From an uncultured Oscillibacter sp. (GTDB taxonomy: Bacteria; Bacillota; Clostridia; Oscillospirales; Oscillospiraceae): a stretch of DNA of 23,187 nt. This document shows positions 14,101 through 21,785 of the stretch, piece after piece. The notes below the pieces were generated by a model. It was not told the origin of the DNA. It worked only from the letters and a program-made list of their open reading frames with translations, and searched no databases. Where the stretch lies: contig NZ_CAJULS010000019.1 in assembly GCF_910587525.1 (NCBI RefSeq), positions 1 to 23,187 on the forward strand. The letters run 5' to 3'. The translations under genes and the position numbers were made by a program. Numbering within the stretch: position 1 is the first letter of the stretch; each line of letters opens with the position of its first letter.

Positions 14101-14676
14101 CTAATTTGCGGCCATAATCTTGATGCCGCCGGCGCCGTAGCCGGTCTCCGCCATGGCGATGTCCGTGATCTTGGCCACGTCCTCCCCGGTCAGCTCCCCG
14201 GAGGCGGTGGAGACCACCACGCTGATGCTGTCCTCCCCCATGAATGCAACGCAGTCGGCGTACCCCTTGGCGGTGACAAGATTTTCAATCTGCGCTTCCT
14301 TCAGCGTGAAGGAAGCCAGGACCTGGATGCTCTCCGAGGCCTCGTTGGCCACGGCGGCGTCGGCGTTCTCCTGGGCCGCCGCCTCCTGCAAAAGAGAGAT
14401 GGCGCTGTCCCGGGCCTGCTGGCGGGTCAGCCGGGCGGAGGCAAAGTAGTCCGAACCGGTGTAAACGCCGGACTCGTCCTCCGGCGAGGCGGCGGGAGTG
14501 TCCTCGCCGTCCTCCGTGCCGGAGACCAGCGCCGCCTCTCCCAAAATCTTCGTCCCGGCGTTCTGGGCGTCCTCCACAGCCTCCTGACCGGCGTATTTCC
14601 AATTCAGCGCCGCAGCGGCGCACACCAGCACCGCCATGGTCACCACCACCGCGTTTCGTTTCAGTCTTGTACTCAT
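14101..14676 (-). CDS. spoIIIAH: Stage III sporulation protein AH
   Basis: Mother-cell membrane protein that meets forespore SpoIIQ to form the intermembrane channel. 191 residues: a transmembrane segment at about 8-23 (NAVVVTMAVLVCAAAALNW), an acidic linker, then the YscJ/FliF-like ring-building domain with SIQVLASFTLKEAQIENLVT and GYADCVAFMGEDSISVVVST. ATG 14676 was chosen for the GGAGG 9-13 nt upstream and the family start MSTRLKRN; the frame remains open far upstream through spoIIIAG but in a non-coding sense. Last gene of the spoIIIA operon. Confidence 0.94.
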   Translation of the reverse strand: MSTRLKRNAVVVTMAVLVCAAAALNWKYAGQEAVEDAQNAGTKILGEAALVSGTEDGEDTPAASPEDESGVYTGSDYFASARLTRQQARDSAISLLQEAAAQENADAAVANEASESIQVLASFTLKEAQIENLVTAKGYADCVAFMGEDSISVVVSTASGELTGEDVAKITDIAMAETGYGAGGIKIMAAN

Positions 14677-14699
14677 GGGTCGTTTCCTCCTCCAAATAA

Positions 14700-15212
14700 T
14701 TACTGCCATTTTGCCACCGTAACGCGGTCTGTGGTGAGGCCGGTCAGCGCCGCCACGGCCTCCGTCACCGCCAGACGCACTTCCGCCCGGTCTCCCCCCT
14801 GGCACACCACCAGGGCTCCCCGGTACGTGGGATACGTCTGCCGGACCGTCACCGGCTCCGCTCCGCTTCCCCCTTTGACCAGCACGGTCTCGGAACGTCT
14901 GGAGTAGTCCTCCGGCGAGGCTGTGGGTCCGCTGTACTCCAGCTCCATGTCCTGGGCCAGCTGCCGCTCCCCGTCGGACTCCACCGTCAGCAGCACCCGC
15001 ACCTGCCCCACGCCGCTGACCGTGCTCAGAATATCCTCCAGCTGCGCCTGGAGCTCCGGCGGCTCTGCCTTCTCCTGCCCTATGGGAAGCCCGCCGCCGG
15101 AGTTCCGCTCCCCACCGGGCCACAGCAGCAGCCCCGCGCCGATCAGCGCCACCAGGGCCGCGTATTTGTACCTGTCCCATATCTTTCGCACTCCTTCAGC
15201 TTTCATTTTCAT
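14700..15212 (-). CDS. spoIIIAG: Stage III sporulation protein AG
   Basis: Mother-cell membrane protein that forms a large ring in the SpoIIIA-SpoIIQ channel. 170 residues: a hydrophobic segment at about 18-35 (YAALVALIGAGLLLW), then a ring domain beginning LEDILSTVSGVGQVRVLLTV and the C-terminal VRLAVTEAVAALTGLTTDRV. The start at 15212 overlaps the spoIIIAF stop region; an alternative Met lies two codons later. A longer reading to 15365 lies within spoIIIAF and is not supported. Confidence 0.93.
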   Translation of the reverse strand: MKMKAEGVRKIWDRYKYAALVALIGAGLLLWPGGERNSGGGLPIGQEKAEPPELQAQLEDILSTVSGVGQVRVLLTVESDGERQLAQDMELEYSGPTASPEDYSRRSETVLVKGGSGAEPVTVRQTYPTYRGALVVCQGGDRAEVRLAVTEAVAALTGLTTDRVTVAKWQ

Positions 15213-15675
15213 GCCAAACCTGCCTCTCCCGCGGGATGTCCAGTTCCCGCTCCATATAGGCCGCCAACTCCTCCGCCCGGGGGCCGTGTACCTCTGCCGC
15301 CCAGGGGAGGGGCACACCCTCCGCCCCGGCCGCCGTCTCGACCCGGACTGTGACGGAGAGTCCAAGCTGGACGGCTTTGTCCAATATATATGCTTCCGTC
15401 CGCGAAGCTATGACCGAAGCCAGCTCCGACTCCCTGTCCTGCTCCAACTCTGCCTGCCGCTCCTGAATGGCCGCGCTGTATGCGTCCAGATCCAGCTCCA
15501 GGCGGCTCAGGTCCGTCCGCAGAACCGGCTGGAGCAACGCTGCCAGCAGCGCCAGTCCCCCAGTGAAGGCGGCAATTTTTCGAATACTTCCCTCCGGAAT
15601 GAGCGTCTGCGCCACCGTCAGCAGCAGTGTCACCGCCACCACCGACGTCAGCCACTCCCGCACCGCGGCGATCAT
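15196..15675 (-). CDS. spoIIIAF: Stage III sporulation protein AF
   Basis: 159 residues with two N-terminal membrane segments (SVVAVTLLLTVAQTLIP and IAAFTGGLALLAALLQPVL, about 10-50), then a soluble domain of charged helices and a mixed end. This is the layout of SpoIIIAF, a membrane part of the spoIIIA-encoded complex in the mother cell. The start overlaps the spoIIIAE stop (ATGA) and its end overlaps spoIIIAG. Sequence is weakly conserved in this family, so position in the operon supports the call. Confidence 0.9.
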   Translation of the reverse strand: MIAAVREWLTSVVAVTLLLTVAQTLIPEGSIRKIAAFTGGLALLAALLQPVLRTDLSRLELDLDAYSAAIQERQAELEQDRESELASVIASRTEAYILDKAVQLGLSVTVRVETAAGAEGVPLPWAAEVHGPRAEELAAYMERELDIPRERQVWHENES

Positions 15676-16751
15676 GGCGTCACCGCCGCCACGGAGGACA
15701 GCACCGAGATCAGGAGGAGAAAGGCACAGCTGCCCGTCATTCCCAGCACCAGTCCGAAGGCGCCCCCCAGACCGTCAATGAGCTTGCAGAGACTGGGGGC
15801 GCCCACCGTGGCCGCCAGGAAGGCCGTGAGCTTGTACAGCAGGTACTGGATACCCAGCTGCAAAAAGGGATGGGCGCAAGCCGCCAGGATTCCCAGCATC
15901 CCGAAGACACCGATGGTGTTTTTCAGCATCCCCGCCCCTGCCAGCACGGTCTCCGAGGCCTCGGAAATAATGCTCCCCACCACCGGAATTACGCCGCTGA
16001 TGGCGGCCTTGGCCACCTTCAGCGCGGCGGCGTCCGCTGAGCCGGAGACCACCCGCACCACAGAGAGATACACGGTGAAGGCCAACAGTACCGTGGTCAG
16101 AATCCAGGTGATCACCTTTTTCAACGCCTCCGCCAGGGCGCCCAGCCGGTTTTCCGGCAGCATGGCGGAGGAGGCCAGCGCGCCGGCGTATAAGTACACC
16201 AGGGGCATCAGCAGCCGGTCAATGAGGCTGATGAGCAGGTCTGCCAGAAACACTGTGCTCACCTGCTGGACCGTGGCAGACGTCACTGCGCCTGAGGCCG
16301 CCGCGGCCGCCGCCAGCGTGGGCAGCAGCACCTTGGAAAAGGTTGACAGCTCCTCAATGGTCTGAGCCCCCAGGCCCATCAGAGAATCAAGGCTCCCCGC
16401 CGTCAGCAGCGTCACAGACAGCGCTCCCGCCATGGGGAGAAATACCGTCACCTTTCCGCCGTCCACCCCCTGGTAGAATCCGTCCACAGCGCCGCACAGC
16501 ACCACCGCCAGCAGTACCAGCGCCGCTCCCCGGATGCGCTGGCGGAGGATGCTTCCCACCTCCTGGCCCATCCACTCCAAGACAGCGCCTATTCCAGAGG
16601 AGAGCCCCTCCGGTCCGGAGACGTCCACCTGCTCCAGCAGATCGCCGGCCGTCTCCGGCAGAGCGTCTGTCAGGTCCCGGGGGATCTCCGCCGCCCGGGC
16701 TGGAACGGTCAATACCGCCAGGGTCAGGATAAAAAAAATCAATCGTTTCAT
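15672..16751 (-). CDS. spoIIIAE: Stage III sporulation protein AE
   Basis: A polytopic mother-cell membrane protein of 359 residues. A signal-like segment (MKRLIFFILTLAVLTVPARA) precedes a short extracytoplasmic region, then several membrane helices, including ALVLLAVVLCGAVDGF and ITWILTTVLLAFTVYLSVV. The conserved AISGVIPVVGSIISEASETV lies in the C-terminal half. ATG 16751 was chosen: it overlaps the spoIIIAD stop as ATGA, and the longer frame lies inside spoIIIAD. Confidence 0.94.
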   Translation of the reverse strand: MKRLIFFILTLAVLTVPARAAEIPRDLTDALPETAGDLLEQVDVSGPEGLSSGIGAVLEWMGQEVGSILRQRIRGAALVLLAVVLCGAVDGFYQGVDGGKVTVFLPMAGALSVTLLTAGSLDSLMGLGAQTIEELSTFSKVLLPTLAAAAAASGAVTSATVQQVSTVFLADLLISLIDRLLMPLVYLYAGALASSAMLPENRLGALAEALKKVITWILTTVLLAFTVYLSVVRVVSGSADAAALKVAKAAISGVIPVVGSIISEASETVLAGAGMLKNTIGVFGMLGILAACAHPFLQLGIQYLLYKLTAFLAATVGAPSLCKLIDGLGGAFGLVLGMTGSCAFLLLISVLSSVAAVTP

Positions 16752-17137
16752 CGCGTCAGCTCCAACAGCAGTGCCAGCACTGCCCGCAGCAGCGGCAGGG
16801 ACACCAGCAGGGCACACACCGTCCCTGCCGTCTCCACCGCCGAGGCCAGGGCCGACTCCCCCGCGTCCCGGCAGAGACTGCCGCCGGCCTTCACCACCAG
16901 GGCAATACCCGCCGTCTTGTAAAGGGGGATGAACAGGTCCTCCGAGAGGCCGCTGGCGGCCCCCACCTCCCGAAGAAATTCCAGCAGTTCCCCCAAGGCC
17001 CCCGCCAGGAACAGCAGCACCGCTGCCACGGCGGCCAGGGCCAGCAGCAGCGCAAGCTCCGGGCTCCCCTTTTTCAGCACCAGCGCCAGCAGCGCCCCCA
17101 CCACGCAGAGGCCGGTCACCTGAAAGACCTGCTCCAT
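16748..17137 (-). CDS. spoIIIAD: Stage III sporulation protein AD
   Basis: 129 residues with hydrophobic segments throughout (VTGLCVVGALLALVLKKGSP, LALLLALAAVAAVLLFLAGA, VCALLVSLPLLRAVLALLLE) and a central amphipathic stretch FIPLYKTAGIALVVKAGGSL that is typical of SpoIIIAD. Together with SpoIIIAC it resembles small type-III-secretion-like membrane proteins. It begins 2 nt after spoIIIAC and overlaps spoIIIAE. Confidence 0.93.
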   Translation of the reverse strand: MEQVFQVTGLCVVGALLALVLKKGSPELALLLALAAVAAVLLFLAGALGELLEFLREVGAASGLSEDLFIPLYKTAGIALVVKAGGSLCRDAGESALASAVETAGTVCALLVSLPLLRAVLALLLELTR

Positions 17138-17139
17138 AC

Positions 17140-17334
17140 TCAGAAGTTGAACAGCGTCTTGATCAGATCGAACAAGTCGCTGATCTCCTGTACCATAATC
17201 ATCAGCACCACCACCAGTCCCGCCAGGGTGGTCATCATGGCCTGTTCTTCCCGGCCGGAGCGCACCAGCAGCTGGTTCAGCACCGCCACCAGAATTCCGA
17301 TGGCTGCGATCTTAAAAATCAAATCCACATCCAT
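17140..17334 (-). CDS. spoIIIAC: Stage III sporulation protein AC
   Basis: A 64-residue, two-helix membrane protein (MDVDLIFKIAAIGILVAVLN, then MMTTLAGLVVVLMIMVQEIS). The size and pattern are those of SpoIIIAC. ATG 17334 was preferred over a TTG 9 nt upstream because GAGG at about 17348 sits too close to the TTG. It follows spoIIIAB by 12 nt. Confidence 0.94.
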   Translation of the reverse strand: MDVDLIFKIAAIGILVAVLNQLLVRSGREEQAMMTTLAGLVVVLMIMVQEISDLFDLIKTLFNF

Positions 17335-17346
17335 ATTGTGCAATCC

Positions 17347-17844
17347 TCAAATCAGTAAAATCACCAGCAGCGCCGCGCCGGAGAGACACAGTGCCGTGGC
17401 CCGTTTGGCCTCCTCTGGCCGCCGGCGGGTCTGTTCCTCCATATCCCGTGCCATGGAATAAATGGCAAGGGAAATCCCCTTACAGATATTCTCCTCATCG
17501 CCGTGGAGGCCATCCCCCAGCTCCGCCAGAGCGGCAGCAGAGGGACCGGATAACGGCAGTGCCGCCGCTGTGTGCCGCCAGGCTGTTCCCAAGCTCTCCC
17601 CCTGCTGGACGGCGGCGGACACCGTCTGAAAAAACCGCTCCGTCTCCTCTCCGCAGCCCTGAGACAGCCGCTCCAACAGGAGCGGCATGGGCGTTCGGGC
17701 CATGCGGATTTCCTCCGCCATCCGCCGCAGGGCCCACAGCAGATCGGACAGCGTGTCCAACTCCCGGCGTCGTTCCGCCGCCTGGAAGTACCGGGCCAGC
17801 ACGCCGCCGCCCAGAACAAAAAGACTCCCAAGGAGCTTCAGCAT
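17347..17844 (-). CDS. spoIIIAB: Stage III sporulation protein AB
   Basis: 165 residues with a type-II-secretion-F-like design: an N-terminal membrane segment (LLGSLFVLGGGVLARYF), a cytoplasmic helical domain with LWALRRMAEEIRMARTPMPL and a C-terminal membrane helix (ATALCLSGAALLVILLI). ARDMEEQTRRRPEEAKR before the last helix is typical. It works with the ATPase SpoIIIAA in assembling the channel. It overlaps spoIIIAA by 7 nt. Confidence 0.94.
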   Translation of the reverse strand: MLKLLGSLFVLGGGVLARYFQAAERRRELDTLSDLLWALRRMAEEIRMARTPMPLLLERLSQGCGEETERFFQTVSAAVQQGESLGTAWRHTAAALPLSGPSAAALAELGDGLHGDEENICKGISLAIYSMARDMEEQTRRRPEEAKRATALCLSGAALLVILLI

Positions 17845-18752
17845 GGCAGCTCCTCCACCTGGTAAAACCGCCCTGCCTCCGTTGGCACCACCCGCACCGC
17901 AAGACGAAACACCTTGTCCGCCAGAAGCTGGGCATAAAGGGGCTTTTGCTGCAGCTCTTCCACCCCGGCGGCATGGATGGTGGCCAGCAGCCGCACGCCG
18001 CAGCCGGCGGCCATGGAAACGGCTTTTAAGTCCTCCTGAAGCGTGATCTCGTCCACTGCGATGATCTGAGGGTTCATGGCCCGCAGGACAATGGGAATCC
18101 CCAATGCCTTGGGACAGGCGTCCAACACGTCAGTATGGGGTCCCACGTTCATCTGGGGCTCTCCCCTGTACATCACCGCCACCTCTCCCCGCTCATCGAT
18201 CAGGGACACCCGTCGGGGACCGTATTCCCCCACGCCCTCCGACAGCCGCCGTACCAGATCCCGCAGAAGCGTGGTCTTGCCTCCTCCCGGTGGAGAGAGA
18301 ATCAGCGTACTGGCAAAATCTCCGTCCCGAAACAGCCCTGGGGCCACGCTGTCGGCAATTCCGGGCTTCTCCCGGGCAATGCGGACTGCCGCCGAGGAGA
18401 GGCTTTTCAGGTTTGTATTGACACCGTCCTTCATCACCGCTGTGCCGCACAAACCGATTCGAAAGCCTCCCCGGACGGAGAGATACCCTTCCCGCAGCGT
18501 CTCCGCCGCGGCGTAGCGGGAGAACTCCGTGGCAAGATCGCACAATCCCTCCAGTTCCTCCGGCTCCACATGGACCGACAGGGACATCTCCCCCGTGGGC
18601 AGGAGCACGGTCATGGGTTGTCCGGCCCGGAGGCGGAATTCCTCCGCCAGAGCCTTTCGCTCTTCCGCCAGAGCCAAAGCGGCCTTTCGCAGCCGGACGG
18701 GCAGGCAGGCCGCCGCATCCTCGTAACGCAGAATATTCAAATCCTTTTGCAA
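17838..18752 (-). CDS. spoIIIAA: Stage III sporulation protein AA (ATPase)
   Basis: The only ATPase of the SpoIIIA complex, related to type II/IV secretion ATPases; expressed in the mother cell. 304 residues. Walker A is SPPGGGKTT at 153-161 (Lys159). The Walker B region is NPQIIAVDEI, followed by LLATIHAAGVEEL. The start is TTG at 18752, 7 nt after GGGGGGAA, which is the only signal near the family N-terminus. First gene of the eight-gene operon, preceded by a sigma-E-like promoter. Confidence 0.96.
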   Translation of the reverse strand: MQKDLNILRYEDAAACLPVRLRKAALALAEERKALAEEFRLRAGQPMTVLLPTGEMSLSVHVEPEELEGLCDLATEFSRYAAAETLREGYLSVRGGFRIGLCGTAVMKDGVNTNLKSLSSAAVRIAREKPGIADSVAPGLFRDGDFASTLILSPPGGGKTTLLRDLVRRLSEGVGEYGPRRVSLIDERGEVAVMYRGEPQMNVGPHTDVLDACPKALGIPIVLRAMNPQIIAVDEITLQEDLKAVSMAAGCGVRLLATIHAAGVEELQQKPLYAQLLADKVFRLAVRVVPTEAGRFYQVEELPC

Positions 18753-18779
18753 GGAACTTCCCCCCTTTCTGATTGCTAT

Positions 18780-18808
18780 ACTCTATGAGAGGTTGTCCCC
18801 CGGTATGC
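18780..18808 (-). promoter_or_regulatory. Sigma-E-like promoter of the spoIIIA operon
   Basis: GCATACC (18808-18802) and CATAGAGT (18787-18780) separated by 14 bp fit the mother-cell pattern kmATAtt-N14-CATACAhT, with the CATA and final T kept. The spoIIIA operon is a known sigma-E target in Bacillus. The -10 lies about 28 nt before the TTG start. Confidence 0.65.
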
Positions 18809-18857
18809 CACCTTTCTTCACCGGCCTCAAAAAATTGCCCTCAGAAGGAAAGTGTGC

Positions 18858-18909
18858 TTGACATTATCCTCCGACTATGCTATTATCACTTTTGGAAAGC
18901 AAACTTTCC
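18858..18909 (+). promoter_or_regulatory. Promoter and operator of the XRE/membrane-protein pair
   Basis: TTGACA (18858-18863) and TATTAT (18881-18886) with a 17-bp spacer and an extended -10 TGC. Directly downstream lies GGAAAG-CAAA-CTTTCC (18894-18909), an inverted repeat placed where a bound XRE dimer would stop transcription. Autoregulation is inferred. Confidence 0.75.
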
Positions 18910-18927
18910 ACCAAGGAGGTGATCCCA

Positions 18928-19131
18928 TTGAAAAACCGGCTGGAGGAGCTGCGGAAGGCCCGGGGACTCCGTCAGGAGGAGCTGGCAGACGCACTGGAGG
19001 TCTCCCGCCAGACCATCGGTTCTCTGGAAAACGGGCGGTACAACCCCTCCATTCTGCTGGCGTTCAAGATCGCCCGGTACTTCGGGATGTCCATTGAAGA
19101 AATATTCATCTATGAGGAGGAGCAGCTATGA
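18928..19131 (+). CDS. Small XRE-family regulator (TTG start)
   Basis: 67 residues: LKNRLEELRKARGLRQEELA, then DALEVSRQTIGSLENGRYNP, ending FGMSIEEIFIYEEEQL, a form common in Firmicutes. The start is TTG at 18928, 8 nt after GGAGG (18915-18919); upstream in-frame codons precede the ribosome binding site and are not used. It overlaps the next gene as ATGA, so the two are coupled. In similar pairs such a regulator controls its own operon with the membrane protein. Confidence 0.9.
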   Translation: MKNRLEELRKARGLRQEELADALEVSRQTIGSLENGRYNPSILLAFKIARYFGMSIEEIFIYEEEQL

Positions 19132-19547
19132 AATGGAGGAAAAAACTGTATATCGCACTGATTGCTATTGGCCTTGGTCTGATTGGAACTGTGTATCTGT
19201 TTTTGGACAAAGGAATTTCATCCCGCGGAACCGGTGCGCTGATAGGCATCGCATCAGGGCTAACCGGTATGAGTGTTTCTCAGCTGCTCACCCTGCGGAT
19301 GGAGGATACCGATCCCTCCCTGCGAAAACGGAATGAGATCGAGCGGAAGGATGAGCGGAATCTGGCTATCCGCCGCCGGGCAAAGGCCTTATCCGGTGAT
19401 GTGCTGCTATGGGCTGTTATCGGCATGTCGTGGTTGTCCTTCGGTCTGGGGGCGCCGTCCTGGATACTGCTGCTTGCGGCGGCAGTATTCGTGGTAAAGA
19501 GCCTGCTGGAGTTGTGTCTGATGGTCCGCTATCAGCGGGAGATGTGA
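19128..19547 (+). CDS. Small membrane protein coupled to the XRE regulator (DUF2178-like?)
   Basis: 139 residues with four hydrophobic segments: YIALIAIGLGLIGTVYLFL, a Gly-rich one at about 35-55, VLLWAVIGMSWLSFGLG and WILLLAAAVFVVKSLLELCL. Between the second and third is a charged stretch EIERKDERNLAIRRRAKALS. This DER.xAI pattern recalls DUF2178-type proteins that pair with XRE regulators; the family name is tentative. It is coupled to the regulator by an ATGA overlap and ends before a strong terminator. Confidence 0.75.
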   Translation: MKWRKKLYIALIAIGLGLIGTVYLFLDKGISSRGTGALIGIASGLTGMSVSQLLTLRMEDTDPSLRKRNEIERKDERNLAIRRRAKALSGDVLLWAVIGMSWLSFGLGAPSWILLLAAAVFVVKSLLELCLMVRYQREM

Positions 19548-19555
19548 GCAGAAAA

Positions 19556-19587
19556 GAGGCCGCCCTCTCGGGCGGCCTCTCCGTTTT
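19556..19587. terminator. Bidirectional terminator
   Basis: GAGGCCGCCC (19556-19565) and GGGCGGCCTC (19570-19579) form a 10-bp GC-rich stem around TCTC. T-rich tracts follow in both directions (CCGTTTTC on plus, TTTTC on minus). It serves the membrane-protein gene (plus) and the cysteine-rich gene (minus). Confidence 0.88.
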
Positions 19588-20429
19588 CAGTTGTTGCAGC
19601 AGCTGCAGAAATTCTTGGTATCCTCGTAGTTCTCCGGCATCCGCACGGTGTTGGGCGGGAAGAACTCGCCCACCGGGAAGGAGATATTCCGGAAGATGCA
19701 GCAGGGGTCCTCCTTGTCGCTGCCGCAGGAGCACTCTTTGTCGGGCATACAGTAGTCGTACACGGGCACCAGCAGCTGGGAGTCCCGCTCCAGGCGCACG
19801 ATGGAGAACTGGCCCAAGGTGACATAGATCCGGCGGGAGTCGTCCCCGCTGGAGAGCTCACAGTCGAAGAAGCTGTTGACAAAGGACGGCACCTCACACA
19901 GGTCACAGTCGCAGTCCCGCTTGCCGCAGCAGTCCATGACACGGGCATCCAGCACGATGGGATCAACGGCCTCCACCACGGCGATGGGGGCGTTGGCCCG
20001 CTTCACCATCTGGGCGTCGGGGCCGCCGGCGCTCATCTGGGAGGAGAAAATCTTGGCGTTCCCCTCGCTGCCGAACAGAATCACCCGCTTGTCAAACACA
20101 CACAGACCCTCCACGGTAACAGGGGCCGGGCAGCTGAGATATGCCTGCAGGGTCACGGAGTAGAAAAAGCGCATATCCACGGTGTAGAAACCCCGGTTGA
20201 AGCTGACGGGCTCCACATCCACATAGGTATAGAGCAGCTTGGCGGAGCCGCCCTTGACGGACAGGGCGCGGTTGATGACATCCACATACTGCATCTTGGG
20301 ATAAAAGCGCAGGTCCTCAATGCAGTCCTTATCTCGGCAGGAATCGTAAATCTTCCTGGTATGGATGCAAACTGCCTCCCGGATGCCGCCGAGATCCTCT
20401 ACGGGACCGGGCATAACTTTCTCGGGCAT
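19587..20429 (-). CDS. Cysteine-rich conserved protein, probably sporulation-linked
   Basis: 280 residues without signal peptide or membrane segment. Cys occurs in clusters: C21, C31 and C36 (YDSCRDKDCIEDLRFYP), a central CCGKRDCDCDLC and a tail with CSCGSDKEDPCC and CSCC. Such clusters suit metal binding or disulfide cross-links. I do not recognise a named function. AGGAGG precedes the ATG at 20429, and a CATACACT motif upstream looks like a sigma-E/K -10. Expression in the mother cell and a place in the spore coat are therefore plausible but inferred. A terminator closes the gene. Confidence 0.8.
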   Translation of the reverse strand: MPEKVMPGPVEDLGGIREAVCIHTRKIYDSCRDKDCIEDLRFYPKMQYVDVINRALSVKGGSAKLLYTYVDVEPVSFNRGFYTVDMRFFYSVTLQAYLSCPAPVTVEGLCVFDKRVILFGSEGNAKIFSSQMSAGGPDAQMVKRANAPIAVVEAVDPIVLDARVMDCCGKRDCDCDLCEVPSFVNSFFDCELSSGDDSRRIYVTLGQFSIVRLERDSQLLVPVYDYCMPDKECSCGSDKEDPCCIFRNISFPVGEFFPPNTVRMPENYEDTKNFCSCCNN

Positions 20430-20478
20430 TGCAATACCTCCTAATAAGTAGCTGGTGAAAGAAAATTTCTTTCAATCC

Positions 20479-20504
20479 AGTGTATGCCACTGGAGCCGGA
20501 GGGT
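20479..20504 (-). promoter_or_regulatory. Sporulation-type (sigma-E/sigma-K) promoter of the cysteine-rich gene
   Basis: CATACACT (20486-20479) equals the consensus -10 of mother-cell sigma factors. AC at 20504-20503, 16 nt upstream within CACC, fits the sigma-K -35; the sigma-E -35 is poor. It lies about 50 nt before the start codon. Confidence 0.55.
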
Positions 20505-20505
20505 G

Positions 20506-20531
20506 AAAAAAAGACGCGCCCATAGGGCGCG
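20506..20531 (-). terminator. Intrinsic terminator after the DUF3048 gene
   Basis: CGCGCCC/GGGCGCG pair over 7 bp around a 3-nt loop, followed on the minus strand by seven T residues (20512-20506). It separates the lipoprotein gene from the downstream cysteine-rich gene. Confidence 0.88.
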
Positions 20532-20545
20532 CCTTGGGAGGACCT

Positions 20546-21625
20546 CTATTCAAATGTTACCTTGCTGGTCTTAGGACTGATGATACAGACATAGCTGTTT
20601 CCCTGCCCCAGGGCCAGGAGCCTTCCGTCCTCCAACGTATAGACGAAGGGGCTGTTTCGGTCCGCCTTGCTCCAGTGAATGGGTACGAATGTTCCTCCAC
20701 AGAAAAAGGTCCCTGTCCCCTCACCGGTAAGGCGCACATTCAGCCGCCCCTCCGTATCCCCCGAGATCACGGAGATGCCGGTCTCCAGTACCAGCAGATT
20801 CGTGACAGCCACCTGCTCCCCGGTATCACCGTCCACATACTCTTTGCCATACTGCCCCACCAGGTATTTGCCACTTTCAGCGTCATAGTCAAAGGTTCCG
20901 GTTTTATAGGCGGAAAACTGCACCTCCACATGCTCCGCAGAACTGCCGCCCGCCGGGGTCCCATCCGGCACAAAGGCCTGGGGATAGACATACCCCTCCT
21001 GGTGCTCTGTACGGAGGCGGCCTGTATCGAGATACGCCTGAATCTTCTCTCCGGATGTCAGCAGACTGTGCTCATAGCCCTTGGTCTTCCGCCGCTCCTG
21101 GTCCCGCCAGAATATTTCGGCATCCACGTCACCCCGGACGCCGTCCAGATGGTCCACACCCCAGGCAGGGATATCCCGATAGGCGCCGGGGCTGCCGCCA
21201 GCATGGACATACAGAGCATCCAGCCCCAGGGCTAACTCCAGATAGTAAGACCGGGCGGAGCGGACACTGCCCAGGTTCCCAACCCCCTCCAGAGACTGGT
21301 ACACCCCCAGCATCCGGGTGATGCCGCCCTCGGCGGGCACCTCATAGATAATGTCCGCCCGGGAGACGCCCAGCTGAGGCTGGGCCGCCTTGAGATTGTT
21401 GAGCATCACCGCCACAGGACGGTTGTTCTCATACTTCGGCTCCATAGGCTCCCCTGTCAGCGGGTTGGTGCCAGCTGGGACATAGGGTTCGGGCTCCGGT
21501 TCAGGTTCATCCATAGACGGAAGTGCCGCCGGGGGAGATGGTTGCGCCGACGGCTCCTTTCCGCAGCCCGCCAGAGCGCAAATCATCCATATGGCCAAAA
21601 ACAGGGCCAGGGCCCGTCTTCTCAT
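20546..21625 (-). CDS. DUF3048 (YerB-like) lipoprotein
   Basis: 359 residues. A lipoprotein signal peptide ends in Leu-Ala-Gly-Cys21 (residues 18-21), so the protein is lipid-anchored outside the membrane. A short Pro/Glu-rich spacer follows, then the DUF3048 domain with NPLTGEPMEPKYENNRPVAV, VMLNNLKAAQPQLGVSRADI, GITRMLGVYQS and GNLGSVRSARSYYLELA. The C-terminal part (NSPFVYTLEDGRLLALGQGN) is the conserved second domain. Function is not established. ATG 21625 was chosen because the signal peptide begins there; the ribosome site AAAGGCGG is moderate. Divergent from the DUF4364 gene. Confidence 0.92.
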   Translation of the reverse strand: MRRRALALFLAIWMICALAGCGKEPSAQPSPPAALPSMDEPEPEPEPYVPAGTNPLTGEPMEPKYENNRPVAVMLNNLKAAQPQLGVSRADIIYEVPAEGGITRMLGVYQSLEGVGNLGSVRSARSYYLELALGLDALYVHAGGSPGAYRDIPAWGVDHLDGVRGDVDAEIFWRDQERRKTKGYEHSLLTSGEKIQAYLDTGRLRTEHQEGYVYPQAFVPDGTPAGGSSAEHVEVQFSAYKTGTFDYDAESGKYLVGQYGKEYVDGDTGEQVAVTNLLVLETGISVISGDTEGRLNVRLTGEGTGTFFCGGTFVPIHWSKADRNSPFVYTLEDGRLLALGQGNSYVCIISPKTSKVTFE

Positions 21626-21785
21626 AAATAATCGCCGCCTTTCCTGTGCTGCTCCAATCATACCAACCGCCGTCCAAGCCGTCAAGGCAAATTTCTACAA
21701 ATTTCGGGGATTTCGCTCTATACAATCGGAGTGGAAATGCGGTATACTGGAGAGCAGGAAATCAGAACGCAACGGAGGTGCTGCC

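Noticed and set aside
14923..16365. 480-residue plus-strand ORF
   Set aside because: It lies antisense to spoIIIAG-AE and has Ser/Arg/Pro-rich shadow composition.
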